A DNA stretch of 5,475 nt from Rubrobacter sp. (GCA_016781635.1 JADDPY010000482.1:11767-17241); one strand, 5' to 3'; positions 1 to 5,345 are shown, numbered from the stretch's first letter. The notes: generated from the letters alone by a model not told the origin. Numbers and translations are program-made.

Positions 1-126
1 CCTGGCGAGCCGCAGGACAAGATACGGGTCCTGACGATAGCCCCGATCCTCGCGAGCACCATCCGCAACGTCTTCTCGGACGACTCGGTCAGCGGGGTCT
101 TTATGGGCGAGAATCAGCTTTTCTAG
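1..126 (+). CDS. prs: Ribose-phosphate pyrophosphokinase, C-terminal end (partial)
   Basis: Only the last 41 codons and a TAG stop lie in the window; the gene starts to the left. The tail contains KIRVLTIAPILASTI, then DDSVSGVF, which matches the C-terminus of PRPP synthetases (typically K-[IL]-x-V-L-[ST]-[IV]-A-P-[LI]-[LI]-A followed by a short SVS-[VYG]-[LV]-F end). The enzyme makes phosphoribosyl pyrophosphate from ribose 5-phosphate and ATP in the cytosol, for nucleotide, histidine and tryptophan synthesis. The active-site regions are outside the window, so the call rests on the tail and on the neighbours: prs followed by the L25/Ctc gene and pth is a well-known order in Gram-positive bacteria. 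It ends 20 bp before rplY, so the two are probably co-transcribed. Confidence 0.85.
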   Translation, partial: PGEPQDKIRVLTIAPILASTIRNVFSDDSVSGVFMGENQLF

Positions 127-146
127 ACGATTTTAGGAGAAGAGAG

Positions 147-857
147 ATGGCAGACAACGTAAACCTCGATGCGAGAGCGCGCGAGGGCAGAGGTAAAAAC
201 GCCGCCCGGCGCCTGAGGGTTCAGGGCATGGTCCCGGCGGTTCTGTACGGGGACGGGGCCGGGAGCTCGGTCCTCTCGGTCCCCGAGAAGATCGTCGACT
301 ACACCCTCCGGCACGTGGGCGACAACGCGCTCTACGACATGAGCATCGGTGAGGGCACGAACGCGACGGCCCGCGTGGTCGACGCGCAGCGCAACCCCGT
401 CACCGGACGTCTCGTACACGTGGACTTCGCGCCTGTAAACATGCGCGAGAGGATCGTGGTGACCGTCCCGGTCGTGGTCGTGGGCGACTCCCCAGGCGTC
501 GAAGAGGGCGGTGTCTTGCAGCAGGAGGCTTACGAGATCGAGGTGGAGACGCTACCGGGGGACATCCCGCAGGAGCTCGAGGTCGACATCTCCGGCCTCG
601 CCATCGGCGAGAACGTGAGCCTCGGCGACGTTCGGCTGCCCGAGGGTGTCACGCTGGTCTCCGAGGCCGAGGAGATCGCGGCGACGGTTACGACCCCGAC
701 CGAGGTGACTGAGGACGACCTGGAGGCCGCTGGCATAGTCGAGGAGCCGAGCGACGAAGAGACCGCAGAGGGAGTGGAGCCGGATGCCGAAGAGGGGACC
801 ACGGAGGTTTCTCCCCAGGACGGAGAGGGCCCCGCAGGACAGAATCTCCAGGCTTAA
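147..857 (+). CDS. rplY: 50S ribosomal protein L25 / general stress protein Ctc
   Basis: 236 residues. It binds 5S rRNA in the large ribosomal subunit. The start is fixed by ATG 147 with an AGGAGA ribosome binding site at 135-140, six bases upstream. Residues 1-95 form the L25 domain: the GRGKNAARRLR stretch (about 14-24), GMVPAVLYG (27-35) and HVDF (91-94) are family signatures. Residues about 98-185 form the extra beta domain of the long TL5/Ctc type (EIEVETLPGDIPQELEVD, then LPEGVTLV), absent from the short E. coli L25. The last 45 or so residues are a low-complexity acidic tail rich in Glu and Asp, common but variable in actinobacterial forms. The last 74 bp overlap the annotated start of pth. 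In Bacillus the equivalent gene, ctc, responds to stress; nothing here shows whether that holds in this organism. Confidence 0.95.
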   Translation: MADNVNLDARAREGRGKNAARRLRVQGMVPAVLYGDGAGSSVLSVPEKIVDYTLRHVGDNALYDMSIGEGTNATARVVDAQRNPVTGRLVHVDFAPVNMRERIVVTVPVVVVGDSPGVEEGGVLQQEAYEIEVETLPGDIPQELEVDISGLAIGENVSLGDVRLPEGVTLVSEAEEIAATVTTPTEVTEDDLEAAGIVEEPSDEETAEGVEPDAEEGTTEVSPQDGEGPAGQNLQA

Positions 858-1482
858 ACTGTCGTCCCTCTTCGGTAGGAGGGACGTAGCCGGGGATGAA
901 GAACTCCCCGGCGAGTCCGGAGACAACGACGCGGCTTCGGGGGCCATCAAGGCCCCCGTCGTCGTGGGTCTCGGCAACCCGGGACGCTCCTACGAGTGCA
1001 CCCGTCATAACATCGGGTTTCTCGTTGTCGACGAGCTGGCAAGCCGCTACGGTGGGGACTGGCGCTCCAAAAAGAAGGCCGAGGCTGCCCCCGTTAGCAT
1101 CGGCGCAGCTAACGCGACCCTGCTCAAACCGACGACGTACATGAACAACTCGGGTGTCGCGCTCGCGGGGTACAAGCTCGAGCAGATTGTCGTGGTGCAC
1201 GACGACCTGGACCTGCCCGCGGGCGACGTCCGCGTCAAGGTCGGTGGCGGGCATGGCGGGCACAACGGGCTTCGCTCCATCTTCCAGCACCTCGGTAAGG
1301 ACTTCGTACGCGTGCGCGTCGGGATCGGCCGTCCGCCGGTCGGCGTTGCGCCGGTCGATTACGTGCTCGGCCGGATAGACTCGGCCATAAAGGAGGCGGT
1401 CCCCCGGGCGGCTGACGCAGTCGAAGCAGTGATCGAGAAAGGCTCCGAAGCCGCGATGAACCACTTCAACACGCGGTCCTGA
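784..1482 (+). CDS. pth: Peptidyl-tRNA hydrolase
   Basis: Cleaves the ester bond of peptidyl-tRNAs released early from ribosomes, recycling tRNA in the cytosol. 232 residues from ATG 784; the family is usually about 185-200. The conserved core starts near residue 58. Visible catalytic and binding residues are Asn65 in GLGNPG, the catalytic His75 in TRHNIGF, MNNSG at 120-124, Asp140 in HDDLDLPAG (E. coli Asp93) and Asn161 in GGHGGHNGL (E. coli Asn114), so the enzyme looks intact. The first 57 residues are a basic then acidic, low-complexity extension. ATG 784 is the only in-frame ATG before the core, with AGAGGGAG at 767-774 as a plausible ribosome site; the next in-frame GTG (964) would remove the first beta strand. 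The start therefore overlaps rplY by 74 bp. The stop is followed at once by a terminator-like hairpin, closing the prs-rplY-pth unit. Function is certain; the exact start is not. Confidence 0.93.
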   Translation: MPKRGPRRFLPRTERAPQDRISRLKLSSLFGRRDVAGDEELPGESGDNDAASGAIKAPVVVGLGNPGRSYECTRHNIGFLVVDELASRYGGDWRSKKKAEAAPVSIGAANATLLKPTTYMNNSGVALAGYKLEQIVVVHDDLDLPAGDVRVKVGGGHGGHNGLRSIFQHLGKDFVRVRVGIGRPPVGVAPVDYVLGRIDSAIKEAVPRAADAVEAVIEKGSEAAMNHFNTRS

Positions 1483-1485
1483 GGC

Positions 1486-1523
1486 CAGGTCACAGAGGGT
1501 TCTCTTTCAGTGACCTGCTTGGC
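1486..1523 (+). terminator. Probable terminator hairpin after pth
   Basis: A perfect 8-bp stem CAGGTCAC (1486-1493) / GTGACCTG (1510-1517) begins three bases after the pth stop. Inside it AGAG (1494-1497) can pair with CTCT (1502-1505) around a GGTT loop, lengthening the hairpin with a small one-sided bulge. The outer GCC/GGC bases can add pairs across a short bulge. The following T-run is weak (CTTTT at 1526-1530), so it may be an imperfect intrinsic terminator or a 3'-end-stabilising hairpin. It sits where the housekeeping operon should end. Confidence 0.6.
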
Positions 1524-1850
1524 GGCTTTTGGCTTTATGCTGTGGTGGAAATCCGGACGTATCGCTCGACTGGCATGGCTTGTACGTAGCTGAATAACTG
1601 CCGTGGGCGTCCGTTTGGTCTCCGTTGCGAGCTTCCGCGGTCTGCTTGATAATCAAGTTGAGCCAGCCCACGCAGCGGCGGGTTCTGCTCCAGGGGCCGA
1701 GAACCGTTCTGCGAGCGTGGGCATGAACTCCTTCAAGTCGGTTTTGCCGGTAAGGGGCACGTCGGCGGGATCTTGCATCGGGCTTCCCCTTCGAAGGTGC
1801 ACCCAGACCGTGAGTGAACTATCGGAATCGCCGATGTCACTGTTCCGGAT
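1524..1850. other. Gene-poor stretch between pth and the GntR gene
   Basis: I see no convincing gene. A plus-strand frame of 83 codons (ATG 1603 to 1854) lacks a ribosome site and resembles no family I know. On the minus strand, the GntR frame stays open past its stop and contains a possible 41-residue reading (ATG at 1778, stop at 1653) that includes LTGKTDLKEFMPTLAERFS. A different minus frame stays open from there down to a TAA at 1535. This could be a decayed, frame-shifted gene, but no homology is recognised. Short palindromes are present: CTTGAT-A-ATCAAG (1645-1657), CCTTCGAAGG (1788-1797) and ATCGG-N5-CCGAT (1821-1835). The last lies just beyond the GntR stop and is a weak terminator candidate for that gene. 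Base composition looks less GC-rich than in the flanking genes. Confidence 0.5.
1739..1753 (+). repeat. 15-bp repeat, copy 1
   Basis: CGGTTTTGCCGGTAA occurs here and again at 3544-3558, in the same orientation, each time in non-coding sequence. The match does not extend further on either side. Its core CCGG-like ends could form a very small hairpin. No function is recognised. Confidence 0.5.
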
Positions 1851-2825
1851 CTAGTTCTGGTCTTCTTCCACGGTCGCGCGCGGGGCGTCGCGGAGCATGC
1901 GCCCGAGCATCTCGATGCCGCCCTTGTCGAGGGTGCGGTCCTGGAGGATGACCTCGGTGCCGGCCGGCGGGAGGCCCAGGGCGGAGAGCCGGCCGGCCAT
2001 CGGGCTGCCGCACACTATGACCTCGGCCTCCGCCAACTGCTCCCCGAGGTCCTTGCCGGCGTCCTCGTAGATCTGGAAGAGCGCGAGGTGGTCCATCCCG
2101 GCCCCCACGAGCGAGTTGAGGAGGTTGTCCGAGCAGGTCCGGGAGTTGCCGAGCACGCCGACCTTTGTCCCGGGCGGAAGCTCCGCTAGCCTCCGAATGC
2201 CGTCCAGGGTCGCCTCCGCCAGGAGCGCCACGGTCTCCAGCCCGCGCGGTCCCACCAGTTCCTCTACCTCGTGGACGTGGTAGAAGGTCGTGACGGCGAG
2301 CCGCCAGGGGAGGGGCGTCTCGTCCTCACGCAGGAGCCGCTCCGGCAGGTCCTCCAGCAACACCTTCTCGACGGTCACGGGGAGCCGCTCCTCGAGCGCG
2401 GCGGCGTAGTGGTCGAGCTCGGGCTGATTGCACTCGACGAAGAGTATGGGAGTTCTTCCCGGAACCGGGGCGCCCGCCCTCGCCAACAGCGCGTACCCCA
2501 GCTCTTCGACCGGCACGCCTTCCTCGGCGGCCTGGCGCATGACCCGTTCCAGGAAGCGCTGGCGCTCCATCCCCTCCGCGTCGACGGGTGGTTCCAGAAT
2601 GTAAGTCCCGCTCCCCCGGCGCGTCTCCAGAAAGCCCTCGCGCTCCAGCTCAGCCACCACCCGCGCCACCGTGTTCCGGTTGATCCTCAGGTAACCGGCC
2701 AGCATCCGAATGCTCGGCAAGCGGCTCCCCACAGCGAGCTCGCCGGTCAGGATCAAGTGCTTCAACTGCTCCTGGAGCTGCACGTGCACCGGCACGTGGC
2801 TCCGGGAATTTACCCGTAACTCCAT
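1851..2825 (-). CDS. GntR-family transcriptional regulator with long unassigned C-terminal domain
   Basis: 324 residues. Residues about 10-76 are a typical GntR winged helix-turn-helix: VHVQLQEQLKHLILTGEL, then GSRLPSIRMLA, the recognition helix region NRNTVARVVAELEREGFL, and the wing RRGSGTYI. This part should bind DNA as a dimer. The remaining roughly 240 residues do not look like the usual FadR (FCD), HutC (UTRA) or MocR (aminotransferase) partners, and the protein is too long for the small YtrA type. It alternates hydrophobic strands (TPILFVEC, WRLAVTTFY, TKVGVLGNS, EVIVCGSP, TEVILQDR) with helices, suggesting a two-lobed alpha/beta ligand-sensing fold; this is inference. ATG at 2825 is the first in-frame start and follows a weak AGGG ribosome site. 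The gene is divergent from the GNAT-like gene, and the shared gap carries a palindromic operator array, so it probably represses that gene and itself. No co-transcribed partner lies downstream. Confidence 0.88.
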   Translation of the reverse strand: MELRVNSRSHVPVHVQLQEQLKHLILTGELAVGSRLPSIRMLAGYLRINRNTVARVVAELEREGFLETRRGSGTYILEPPVDAEGMERQRFLERVMRQAAEEGVPVEELGYALLARAGAPVPGRTPILFVECNQPELDHYAAALEERLPVTVEKVLLEDLPERLLREDETPLPWRLAVTTFYHVHEVEELVGPRGLETVALLAEATLDGIRRLAELPPGTKVGVLGNSRTCSDNLLNSLVGAGMDHLALFQIYEDAGKDLGEQLAEAEVIVCGSPMAGRLSALGLPPAGTEVILQDRTLDKGGIEMLGRMLRDAPRATVEEDQN

Positions 2826-2833
2826 ATCACCCT

Positions 2834-2870
2834 ATTGTCCTATGACACTATGTCAAATATAATTGTCCTA
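2834..2870. promoter_or_regulatory. Operator array, probably for the divergent GntR regulator
   Basis: The promoter spacer holds a palindrome TGACA-CTA-TGTCA (2843-2855). Further half-sites surround it: TGTC at 2836-2839 (which also pairs as TGTC-N4-GACA with 2844-2847) and TGTC at 2864-2867. A perfect 9-bp direct repeat ATTGTCCTA lies at 2834-2842 and 2862-2870, covering the -35 box and the predicted transcript start. Binding anywhere here would block RNA polymerase on the plus strand, and also sit 10-45 bp upstream of the regulator's own start codon. Assignment to the adjacent GntR protein is by position and by the usual symmetry of GntR operators. Confidence 0.7.
2835..2863 (+). promoter_or_regulatory. 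Plus-strand promoter for the GNAT-like gene
   Basis: A -35 box TTGTCC (2835-2840) is followed by exactly 17 bp and a perfect -10 box TATAAT (2858-2863). This predicts a transcript start near 2870 and a leader of about 48 bases before ATG 2918. The AT-rich gap stands out from the GC-rich surroundings. The TATAAT consensus and 17-bp spacing together make this the clearest promoter in the window. A TTGACA box on the opposite strand (2856-2851) overlaps it, but its best -10 partners are poor. Confidence 0.75.
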
Positions 2871-2917
2871 ACAGGCTAGGGCGATTGTAGCGCAACGGGG
2901 TAGCGTGGAGGTGCGGG

Positions 2918-3511
2918 ATGCACGATAAGGCGGGTTTCGGGGTTTGGCGGGAGGGTCTGTTGCGGGAGGCGGCGGAGGAGCGGCTGGCGACGGAAGCTCG
3001 ACGGGGGAGGGGTGCGATGGGCAGCGGCGGCAAGGGCGTAGTCGTAGAGGTTCGCTGGGGGACCGTCGCGGATGAGACCGCTGTCGCGGGGCTTTTGGAG
3101 TTGAACGGGATGCCGCGTTGGGTGGCTTTCGAGGAGCGCTTTATCGTGGCGGAAGGGTACGGTGGGCGATTGCTCGCCGCCATGCGGTATCGGATCGAGC
3201 CGAAGCGTCTGGTCCTTGGTTTGCCCATCGTCGATCCGTGGGCCGGGGAGCGCAGGATGGTGGGGGCGTTGTACGGCGGGGCCGTGGAGTTGGCGCGTGG
3301 GATCGGGGTAGGGGAGATCGTGGCGCGTCCGACGGGACCCGCGAAAGAGGTTCAGGCCGAGTACCTGCGCCACGCCGGATGGCGGCGGGACCTCATGTCC
3401 GACGCCGTACGAACACCTGCGGTGCAGGAATTGCCGCAGGGCGGCTGGCGTAGGCTGGTTGCGCTACTGGGCGTCGCGGCCGTGCCGTTCTCCAAAGCTT
3501 TCAGAAGCTAA
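2918..3511 (+). CDS. GNAT-like (N-acetyltransferase-fold) protein, substrate unknown
   Basis: 197 residues from ATG 2918, supported by GGAGGTG (2907-2913) four bases upstream. A second in-frame ATG at 3017 (residue 34) also has a strong GGAGGGG site. Residues 1-36 are charged and low in complexity, so the shorter 164-residue form is equally possible. From about residue 41 the layout resembles a GNAT acetyltransferase: a first strand VVVEVRWGTVADETAVAGLL (the usual start with a D in the next helix), FIVAEGYGGRLLAAMRYRI (paired central strands), LVLGLPIVDPW, then RRMVGALYGGAVELARGIGV in the place of the acetyl-CoA loop and helix. The usual R/Q-x-x-G-x-G/A loop is only partly kept, so catalysis is uncertain. 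A hydrophobic stretch near the C-terminus (VALLGVAAVPF) is too short to be a sure membrane segment. It has its own promoter with an operator and is divergent from the GntR gene, so it is the likely target of that regulator. Confidence 0.65.
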   Translation: MHDKAGFGVWREGLLREAAEERLATEARRGRGAMGSGGKGVVVEVRWGTVADETAVAGLLELNGMPRWVAFEERFIVAEGYGGRLLAAMRYRIEPKRLVLGLPIVDPWAGERRMVGALYGGAVELARGIGVGEIVARPTGPAKEVQAEYLRHAGWRRDLMSDAVRTPAVQELPQGGWRRLVALLGVAAVPFSKAFRS

Positions 3512-3543
3512 GGCGATCTCCGGAAGAGTTGTACGCCCGTGTC

Positions 3544-3558
3544 CGGTTTTGCCGGTAA
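3544..3558 (+). repeat. 15-bp repeat, copy 2
   Basis: Second perfect copy of CGGTTTTGCCGGTAA, located between the end of the GNAT-like gene and the Ada relic. Here the flanking base makes CCGG-TTTTG-CCGG, a 4-bp stem with a short loop. It could help end transcription of the upstream gene, but there is no T-run after it. Confidence 0.5.
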
Positions 3559-3588
3559 TGTGTTGTATTGAGTGAGACAATCGCTGTT

Positions 3589-3878
3589 GTGATCGAAGAG
3601 TTCGAATGGTGCTACCGTGCGATACGCTACCGCGACAGGCGGTTCTACGCACGGGCAACGCCCGCCGGGGTCCAGTAGCGCAACCAGGTTGTCAGGACGT
3701 TACGCCGAAACGTTCTGACGTTCGTTTCTACGAGAGTATCGTTTCGGCGCCGGCGAGCGAGTTTCAGGTTCACAAGCGGTGTCGGCCCCGGTGTGTCCAC
3801 GCCGCGCAGTATCCTCGGGCGCGCCTGGAAGATGAAGTGACGGTCGAACAATTGGAGGAAGGAGGAGCGGTGGCGTGA
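3589..3878 (+). pseudogene. Ada zinc (methylphosphotriester) domain relic, frame-shifted
   Basis: Two pieces in different frames line up with the N-terminal domain of Ada and of Ada-AlkA fusions. Piece one (from about 3589, GTG, to TAG 3678) reads EEFEWCYRAIRYRDRRF, matching the CYRA-[IV]-x-x-RD-x-RF opening. Piece two (open from 3606, domain part from about 3684) reads PGCQDVTPKRSDVRFY and later EFQVHKRCRP, matching CRPSCPARTPKRENVRFY and GFRPCKRCRP. Between the RRF motif and the second cysteine there are 44 bases where about 54 are expected, so a net loss of about 10 bases breaks the frame. Of the four zinc cysteines (E. coli Ada 38, 42, 69, 72), the first is Ala and the third His; the second and fourth remain. 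No AraC-type helix-turn-helix or glycosylase part follows. Piece two stays open to TGA 3876-3878, overlapping the ogt start by four bases. The methyl-sensing activity is surely lost. Confidence 0.78.
3691..3749 (+). other. Two mutually exclusive hairpins inside the Ada relic
   Basis: GTCAGGACGTT (3691-3701) and AACGTTCTGAC (3709-3719) form an 11-bp stem (one G-T wobble) around a 7-base loop. A second perfect 10-bp inverted repeat CGCCGAAACG (3703-3712) / CGTTTCGGCG (3740-3749) shares bases 3709-3712 with the first, so an RNA can form only one of the two. They lie 125-185 bases upstream of the ogt start. They partly coincide with the conserved TPKR...VRFY codons, so they may be accidental. Confidence 0.5.
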
Positions 3879-4417
3879 AAGCATACGTGGAGACGCTAGA
3901 GTCGCCTGCTGGCCCGCTCTCCCTGGCGGTCGACGAGGAAGGGGCTCTGCTCTGGCTCCAATTTGTCGACGGCGACTACGGGTGGACCGTCGAGGGATCG
4001 TTGGAAGAGGAGGGCTACCGCGTACAGGAGGACGCCAGTAGGACTGCCCGGGCGCGCGAGGAGATGATGGAGTACCACGCGGGGGAGCGGCGGGAGTTCG
4101 GGGTGCCGTTCGTGCTCAGGGGGACGGAGTGGCAGAAGGCCGTCTGGGTGGCGCTGACCCGCATTCCGTACGGCGAGACCCGTACCTACGGCGAGATCGC
4201 GGCGATGGTCCGCCGGCCGAAATCTTCGCGGGCGGTAGGGAGGGCAAACGCGACGAACAGGTTGCCGCTCGTGGTGCCGTGCCACCGCGTGATCGGGGCG
4301 GACGGATCGCTCACCGGTTTCGCCGGGGGCATGCACCTGAAGGTAAGCCTGCTAGAGCACGAGGCCCGGGTACTGGGCGGGGATGCCGCGGTATTGGGGA
4401 GGCTGTCGGAGGCGTGA
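3875..4417 (+). CDS. ogt: Methylated-DNA--[protein]-cysteine S-methyltransferase (O6-alkylguanine-DNA alkyltransferase)
   Basis: 180 residues, normal for the single-domain Ogt/MGMT family. It repairs O6-alkylguanine and O4-alkylthymine by moving the alkyl group onto its own cysteine, a one-time suicide reaction. The acceptor is Cys136 in PCHRVI. Other expected residues are the arginine finger Arg119 in SRAVGRAN, Asn128 eight residues before the cysteine, and Glu163 in LLEHE. The DNA-binding helix-turn-helix region runs through TEWQKAVWVALTRIPYGETRTYGEIA (split about 84-109). Residues 1-80 form the N-terminal RNase H-like domain. The GTG start at 3875 has a strong AAGGAGGAG site (3859-3867) and overlaps the TGA of the preceding Ada relic frame (GTGA), so translation may be coupled. 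The relic suggests it was once next to, or fused with, an Ada-type sensor. No clear own promoter was found. Confidence 0.95.
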   Translation: MKAYVETLESPAGPLSLAVDEEGALLWLQFVDGDYGWTVEGSLEEEGYRVQEDASRTARAREEMMEYHAGERREFGVPFVLRGTEWQKAVWVALTRIPYGETRTYGEIAAMVRRPKSSRAVGRANATNRLPLVVPCHRVIGADGSLTGFAGGMHLKVSLLEHEARVLGGDAAVLGRLSEA

Positions 4418-4457
4418 CACCGATGTTCCGGCGGTGGGCCGCGGGGGCGTGGCGGTC

Positions 4458-5333
4458 GTGAGGCCGCGCGACCTTATGGCCCTGGTCGTGCTGGGTGCGG
4501 TATGGGGAGCTTCTTTTCTATTTATCCGGGTTGCTGCGCCGGCGCTCGGGCCGTTCCCGCTCATGGGGACGCGGGTGGTCCTGGCGGCGCTGGCGCTCGC
4601 CCCGTTTGTTCTGGCGCTGGGGCGCTTCCCGGAGGTTCGGGAGCGATGGCGCCAGTTTCTGTTCGTGGGGGTGTTGAACGGGGCGATTCCGTTCTCCCTG
4701 ATCGCGTTTGCGGAGACCGAGATCACGGCTTCCCTCGCGGCGATCTTGAACTCCACGACCGTGTTGTTCTCCGTTCTGGTGGCGGCGGCGTGGTTCGGCG
4801 ACCCTCTGACGGCGAAGAGGATCTTCGGGGTGGCGCTCGGCATCTCCGGGGTGGCCGTGCTCGTGGGCCTGGATCCGATGCCCCTGAACGGCGGCGTCGG
4901 GGTGGCGCTCGGGGCGATGTTTCTCGGGTCCTTCTGCTACGCTCTGGGCGGCAACTACGTCAAGCGGACTTTCTCCGGGGTCCGGCCCCTCACCATGGCT
5001 TTCGGACAGCAAGCCGGGGCCGCAGCACTCCTCTTGCCCTTGGGTGTAGCGACTCTTCCGGGCGAGGCCCCTTCCGCACCCGTCGCTCTTTCCGCTCTCG
5101 GCCTGGCTCTGTTGAGTACGGCGTTCGCCTATCTGCTGTTCTTCGCGCTGATCGCCAGGGTGGGCGCGACGAGCACCCTGACCGTTACGTTTCTCTCGCC
5201 GGGTTTCGGGGTGCTTTTCGGGGTCGTTCTGCTCGGCGAACCCTTCGGGCTCGGGACGGTGCTCGGGCTCGGGATCGTGCTCCTCGCCGTCGCGCTCGTA
5301 ACCGGGGTAGGGCCCGGCCGCGCGAAGGGTTGA
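4458..5333 (+). CDS. EamA/DMT-superfamily membrane transporter
   Basis: 291 residues from GTG 4458, a normal length for ten-helix drug/metabolite transporters in the cytoplasmic membrane. Two EamA repeats are visible: residues about 6-140, opening with LGAVWGASFLFIRVAAP, and about 147-283, ending in the typical STAFAYLLFFALIARVGA, then LSPGFGVLFGVVLLGEP and a last hydrophobic helix. The conserved xWGxxF near the N-terminus and the GE-x-x motif before the last helix are family hallmarks. The substrate cannot be told; family members export amino acids, metabolites or drugs. GTG 4458 gives the usual short RPRDL-x-AL lead-in, with GGGGG at 4443-4447 ten bases upstream; GTG 4449, ATG 4476 and the distant ATG 4383 (inside ogt) are alternatives. 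It starts 40 bp after ogt on the same strand, so co-transcription is likely, though no functional link is known. Confidence 0.9.
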   Translation: MRPRDLMALVVLGAVWGASFLFIRVAAPALGPFPLMGTRVVLAALALAPFVLALGRFPEVRERWRQFLFVGVLNGAIPFSLIAFAETEITASLAAILNSTTVLFSVLVAAAWFGDPLTAKRIFGVALGISGVAVLVGLDPMPLNGGVGVALGAMFLGSFCYALGGNYVKRTFSGVRPLTMAFGQQAGAAALLLPLGVATLPGEAPSAPVALSALGLALLSTAFAYLLFFALIARVGATSTLTVTFLSPGFGVLFGVVLLGEPFGLGTVLGLGIVLLAVALVTGVGPGRAKG

Positions 5334-5342
5334 GCCCGCGCG
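5319..5342. terminator. GC-rich hairpin between convergent genes
   Basis: CGCGC (5319-5323), a three-base bulge, GGG (5327-5329), loop TTGAG and CCC-GCGCG (5335-5342) form a GC stem that spans the EamA stop codon and the 12-bp gap to the convergent thioesterase gene. There is no T-run on either side, so a classical intrinsic terminator is unlikely. It may still reduce read-through in both directions. Confidence 0.35.
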
Positions 5343-5345
5343 ACT

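Noticed and set aside
896..1144. ATG 896 with a good AGGAGGG site, as a separate small gene
   Set aside because: The frame runs over the conserved pth core in the wrong phase and encodes a Ser/Arg/Pro-rich sequence without motifs; only the start signal is worth noting.
1603..1854. 83-codon plus-strand frame in the gap after pth
   Set aside because: No ribosome site, no recognisable motif, and it runs antisense into the end of the GntR gene.
2271..2819. 182-codon plus-strand frame opposite the GntR gene
   Set aside because: Antisense shadow of a clear GntR protein; composition is rich in His, Gln and Arg, as expected from a reverse frame in GC-rich DNA.
2828..2856. Minus-strand TTGACA (2856-2851) as the GntR promoter
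   Set aside because: At 16-18 bp spacing the -10 candidates (around TAGGGT/AGGGTG) are poor and would place the transcript start at or inside the start codon. A leaderless transcript is possible but not supported.
2885..2905. GTAGCGCAACGGGGTAGCG as a possible tRNA fragment
   Set aside because: No cloverleaf, T-loop or acceptor stem can be drawn; the resemblance is limited to a few bases.
3464..3658. 64-codon minus-strand frame between the GNAT-like gene and ogt
   Set aside because: No motif or ribosome site, and it overlaps the plus-strand Ada relic, which has clear homology.
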